Below, piece after piece: positions 61,501 to 64,000 of a stretch of DNA of 64,000 nucleotides. Source of the stretch: Adiantum capillus-veneris (Eukaryota > Streptophyta > Polypodiopsida > Polypodiales > Pteridaceae); assembly GCA_014529385.2 (NCBI GenBank), contig CM043962.1, forward strand, positions 37,975,098 through 38,039,097, read 5' to 3'. The notes under the pieces were generated by a model. The model was given only the letters and a program-made list of their open reading frames with translations, was not told the origin of the DNA and searched no databases. Numbering within the stretch: position 1 is the stretch's first letter; every line of letters begins with the position of its first letter. The translations under genes and the position numbers were made by a program.

Positions 61501-62800
61501 TTCATGGATTCAGCAGAATATTTGTAGTTTCTGCTCAACGAGCTTCACGACATTCTTTCGTGGCATCCTCAGCAGAATCTTTCGATGCTGCAAAGATTCA
61601 ACAATTTTTGAACTACATGTTACTCCCTTTGATGCCCAGGTGGTATCTCCTCTGTCGGCACGAGAAGGTACCTTCTCAGCTGTCTGTTCCGATCAGGGGA
61701 GTTTTCAGGAATATGGTGCAGCCATCTGACCCTGATCCAGTGCAACCGCCTTTGCCACCGCCATTGCCCCCACCTTCACCACCACCACCGCCACCAGGCT
61801 ACAATAGATGGAGCCCATATGGATACCCTTATTATCCATACTCGGGATATGCTTCACGACATTCTTTCGTGGCATCCTCAGGAAAATCTTTCGATGCTGC
61901 AAAGTTTTCAATAATTTTTGAACTACATGTTATCTCCTCTGATGCCCTAGGTGGTACCTCCTTTGCCGGCATTAGAAAGTACGAGAGCTTCCAACCGGCA
62001 ACCTTCTCAGCCGTATGTTTCGATCGGGGGAGTTTTTAGGAATATGGTGCAACCATCTGACCTTGATCCATGACCTTGATCCAGTGCAACCGCCTTTGCC
62101 CCCACCTCCACCACCACCACTGCCACCAGGCTACAATGGATGGAGCCCATATGGATACCCTTATTATCCATACTTGGGATATGCGGCTAACCAACCCAAA
62201 GATTTCAAAGATGGCGGCAAGATAATCAAATTTTTCACTTTTTCCAGGGTGAAAGATCACAAGAAAGCATTGCAGTTCCTACAGCAATTTGACAACATCT
62301 ATGCTCTGGGGAACTATACAAAAGAATCCAAGATTTCTCGAGTAGCGGGATTTCTTAAAGATAATGCTACGCAATGGTGGAGTTCAATCGCGACACAACC
62401 GCATGCTGCAAGGACTTGGCAAGCTTTCAAGACAGTTTTTGCACGCAGTTACATAACTTCTATGTTTGAAGTCCAGATTTTGGCAGAGTGGGGCAACTTG
62501 AAAATGCTTGCCACCGAAACCATGAATGACTATAACCAAAGGTTTCTCGATGTGTACCTTCCGGTGTCCTTTAAATTCGTTCCCTTGGAGGCCCAATGTG
62601 AGCGATACACGGTTGGACTACCATCACCATTGTAGGAATATTCTCTCTCCAAGCAAGTCTCCACCATGCAAGAGCTTATGGACCACGCTGTGATCGGCTA
62701 CAAACTGATGAAGGGAAAGCTAGAGTGTACCACGGAAGAACCTTCGGCCACTAACCACAACTCTCGACAACAACGAACAAATTCTCGAGTCTTGTGAAAA
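61501..62800 (+). pseudogene. Element L: Gag with duplicated proline-rich N-terminus
   Basis: The N-terminal part encodes PPLPPPLPPPSPPPPPPGYN then RWSPYGYPYYPYSGYA, and a ~305-bp segment containing it is duplicated in tandem (about 61547-61850 and 61854-62185). The capsid follows: DFKDGGKIIKFFTFSRVKDH, ALQFLQQFDNIYALG, NATQWWSSIATQ and WAFKTVFARSYITSMF-like blocks (62190-62630). Stops at 62038, ~62633 and ~62797 interrupt it. It differs in sequence from the A/D/H Gag but shares the fold. Confidence 0.82.
61547..62185 (+). repeat. Tandem ~305-bp duplication in gag of L
   Basis: Both units run from CACGACATTCTTTCGTGGCA (61548 and 61856) through AGTTTTCAGGAATATGGTGC / AGTTTTTAGGAATATGGTGC to TTATTATCCATACT(C/T)GGGATATG. 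The second carries small indels and a short internal duplicate (ACCTTGATCCATGACCTTGA). Confidence 0.9.
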
Positions 62801-63330
62801 TCAACCGCAAAGGCCTCATTTGACGCCTCAACAACGAGACACCATACTACAAGCAGGCCGATGCTTTGGATGCTTTCAAACAGGGCATAACCATTCTAGT
62901 TGTCCCCATGGCAGTAATAGATCAGCGAAGCTGGCGCCCCCACCAACCGCCGACAGAACCCCAACTCAACCTCGAGCTAAGAGAGCTAGACTTGCTATTG
63001 GACTAGTTCCTGATATCTATGGGATACGCCTTGAGAGTACAAATAAATTGTGCCGAGCATATCGCAAAGTCAATGGCTTCAAAGCCCTTATTTTCTTTGA
63101 CCTTGGAGCTACAAAGAACTTCATCCATAGAGAATTCTTGAAGCAAATGCACTTTGATTATGATGCAAAGGGTGGAGAAATTGAAGCTGAGCTAGCCATG
63201 GGGCAAACTGAGAAAGTGATACCGCTCATTGGTGCTCTTCCAATGACTATCCAAGATTATCATGGAAAAGCTGATTTCCACATTATAAAGTTGGGCAATT
63301 GCGACGTTCTCTTGGGCATGCCTTAGCACG
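62801..63330 (+). pseudogene. Element L: zinc knuckle and protease
   Basis: After a frame change, RCFGCFQTGHNHSSCPHG gives an intact CCHC knuckle (CX2CX4HX4C) near 62865. A Pro/Arg-rich linker precedes FKALIFFDLGATKNFIHREF, the retropepsin active site with D-L-G in place of D-S/T-G, and ADFHIIKLGNCDVLLGMP. The stop at 63327 falls where A reads W. Sequence after this is not RT. Confidence 0.87.
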
Positions 63331-63600
63331 ACAAGAATGATGCGACTCTTCAGGTTTGGAACTGAACCATCACTGTGATGTAGAAGGACAAGCCAGTCGT
63401 CCTCAAAGTTCGGTTGTTCGAACAAAACTTTGAATGAATTCTCTAGTTGTTTTTTATAGCTAGATACTTTTAAACATTGTTTGAGAAAGTATTGTTTGCA
63501 AATTTGTTTGAAATGGATAGTATCTATTTTGAACTTGTCTTGGTGCCGATTTGAAATGTTTAATTTTGGTTTTAATACTGGTTTCAATGATTGGTGATTT
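63331..63600. other. Post-protease sequence of element L, no gene seen
   Basis: The first ~100 bases resemble the protease-RT linker (GATGTAGAAGGACAAGCCAG); after 63435 the sequence is AT-rich with no coding signal. Confidence 0.5.
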
Positions 63601-64000
63601 TACTCCCGGGTGGAGTAGTGAGAAATGTTGTTTTGGTATTGTTTGAACCTCCGAATGACGCAAACAGGATGTCTGGGGAGCATTTCGTTGTATGTTAGAA
63701 AACCTTCGAACGACGTAGACGGGATGTCTAGGGAGTGTTTGGTTGTATGGTTGAAAAATATTGTTGTTGTTACTCCCGGCCCGGACCTGAATGGTTATGC
63801 GGGAGGAGTATAAAGAAGTCTGAGCAGTGGTTACTCTTAGCACCTCCAAACGACGCATCCTGCGGTCTGGGGGGCGTTTGGTCGTAAAAGGCCTCTATAT
63901 CTCCCGGCCTGGACCTTTTTAGGTTATGCGGGAGGAGTGATGAGGGAGTCGTTGAATATCTCCCGACCCGGGCCTTGTTAGGTTATGCAGGAGGAGTGTT
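63601..64000. repeat. Array of hairpin-forming repeats
   Basis: Two interleaved repeat types occur. Type 1 (63771-63811, 63899-63938, 63958-63999) has CTCCCGGCC...GACCT...AGGTTATGCGGGAGGAGT, with CTCCCG pairing to CGGGAG. Type 2 (63648-63690, 63701-63748, 63841-63887) has CCTCCAAACGACGCA...GTCTGGGGGGCGTTTGGTCG, with CCAAACGAC pairing to GTTTGG. No gene. The array reaches the window edge. Confidence 0.8.

Larger units (their letters stand above)
60654..64000 (+). mobile_element. Ty3/Gypsy element L, 5' part
   Basis: LTR, PBS, leader, gag and protease are present in order on the + strand. After the protease (63326) the sequence changes to a hairpin-rich repeat array, and no RT is reached before the window ends. 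Whether the array is part of L or an insertion is not decidable here. Confidence 0.85.

Overview
This window is a piece of a large, repeat-packed land-plant nuclear genome. The evidence is one spliced host gene of a plant family (TKI1-like: a SANT/MYB domain protein related to the TSL-kinase interacting protein 1 of flowering plants), chromodomain-bearing Ty3/Gypsy elements, Ty1/Copia elements, non-LTR retrotransposons, and long (TC)n and poly-C tracts. The very long TE-filled intron suggests a big-genome lineage such as a fern or gymnosperm. The sequence alone does not settle which.

Layout. Positions 1-16743 form a nest of insertions read by their broken boundaries. A + strand Copia element (1-2577) sits inside a - strand Gypsy element A (2578-5691). 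A sits inside a different - strand Gypsy element C (5692-11590). C in turn interrupts the integrase of - strand Gypsy element D (11591-16743). Each outer element's other half must lie left of the window. Positions 16744-26443 hold a deletion-derivative Gypsy element E, two diverged long LTR-like repeats (F1, F2), a truncated LTR J carrying a MITE-like inverted repeat, a complete short non-autonomous LTR element K (20127-22838) with near-matching target-site duplications, and a solo LTR of the same K family.

Positions 27523-57421 hold ten exons of the TKI1-like gene on the + strand. Exons 3 and 4 (28035 and 54665) are separated by one 26.6-kb intron. This intron contains LINE tails, two ~4.8-kb LINE copies of the same family, a third LINE fragment, a Copia LTR with its leader, Gypsy element I split by the complete Gypsy element H (42863-49466, TSD gatac/aatac) and also by a K-family solo LTR (TSD agaag), and a remnant of an L1-type LINE. 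Exons 4-10 lie in 54665-57421. The following intron again fills with LTR elements: M, a solo LTR with a perfect TSD (59915-60559), and the 5' half of element L (60654 to the end). The window ends in an array of hairpin-forming repeats.

Points of biological interest. The two LINE copies have ORF1 and ORF2 in the same frame, separated by a single UGA followed by CGG, a known strong readthrough context, with no in-frame AUG ahead of the first endonuclease motif. A core promoter-like block (TATAAA followed by GAAATACCGAAAGGGGCGCC) is shared by eleven otherwise divergent LTRs. Three Gypsy families share a conserved leader downstream of the primer-binding site. One LTR carries a telobox array next to a palindromic G-box. 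No transposable-element reading frame in the window appears fully intact; all show stops or frameshifts.
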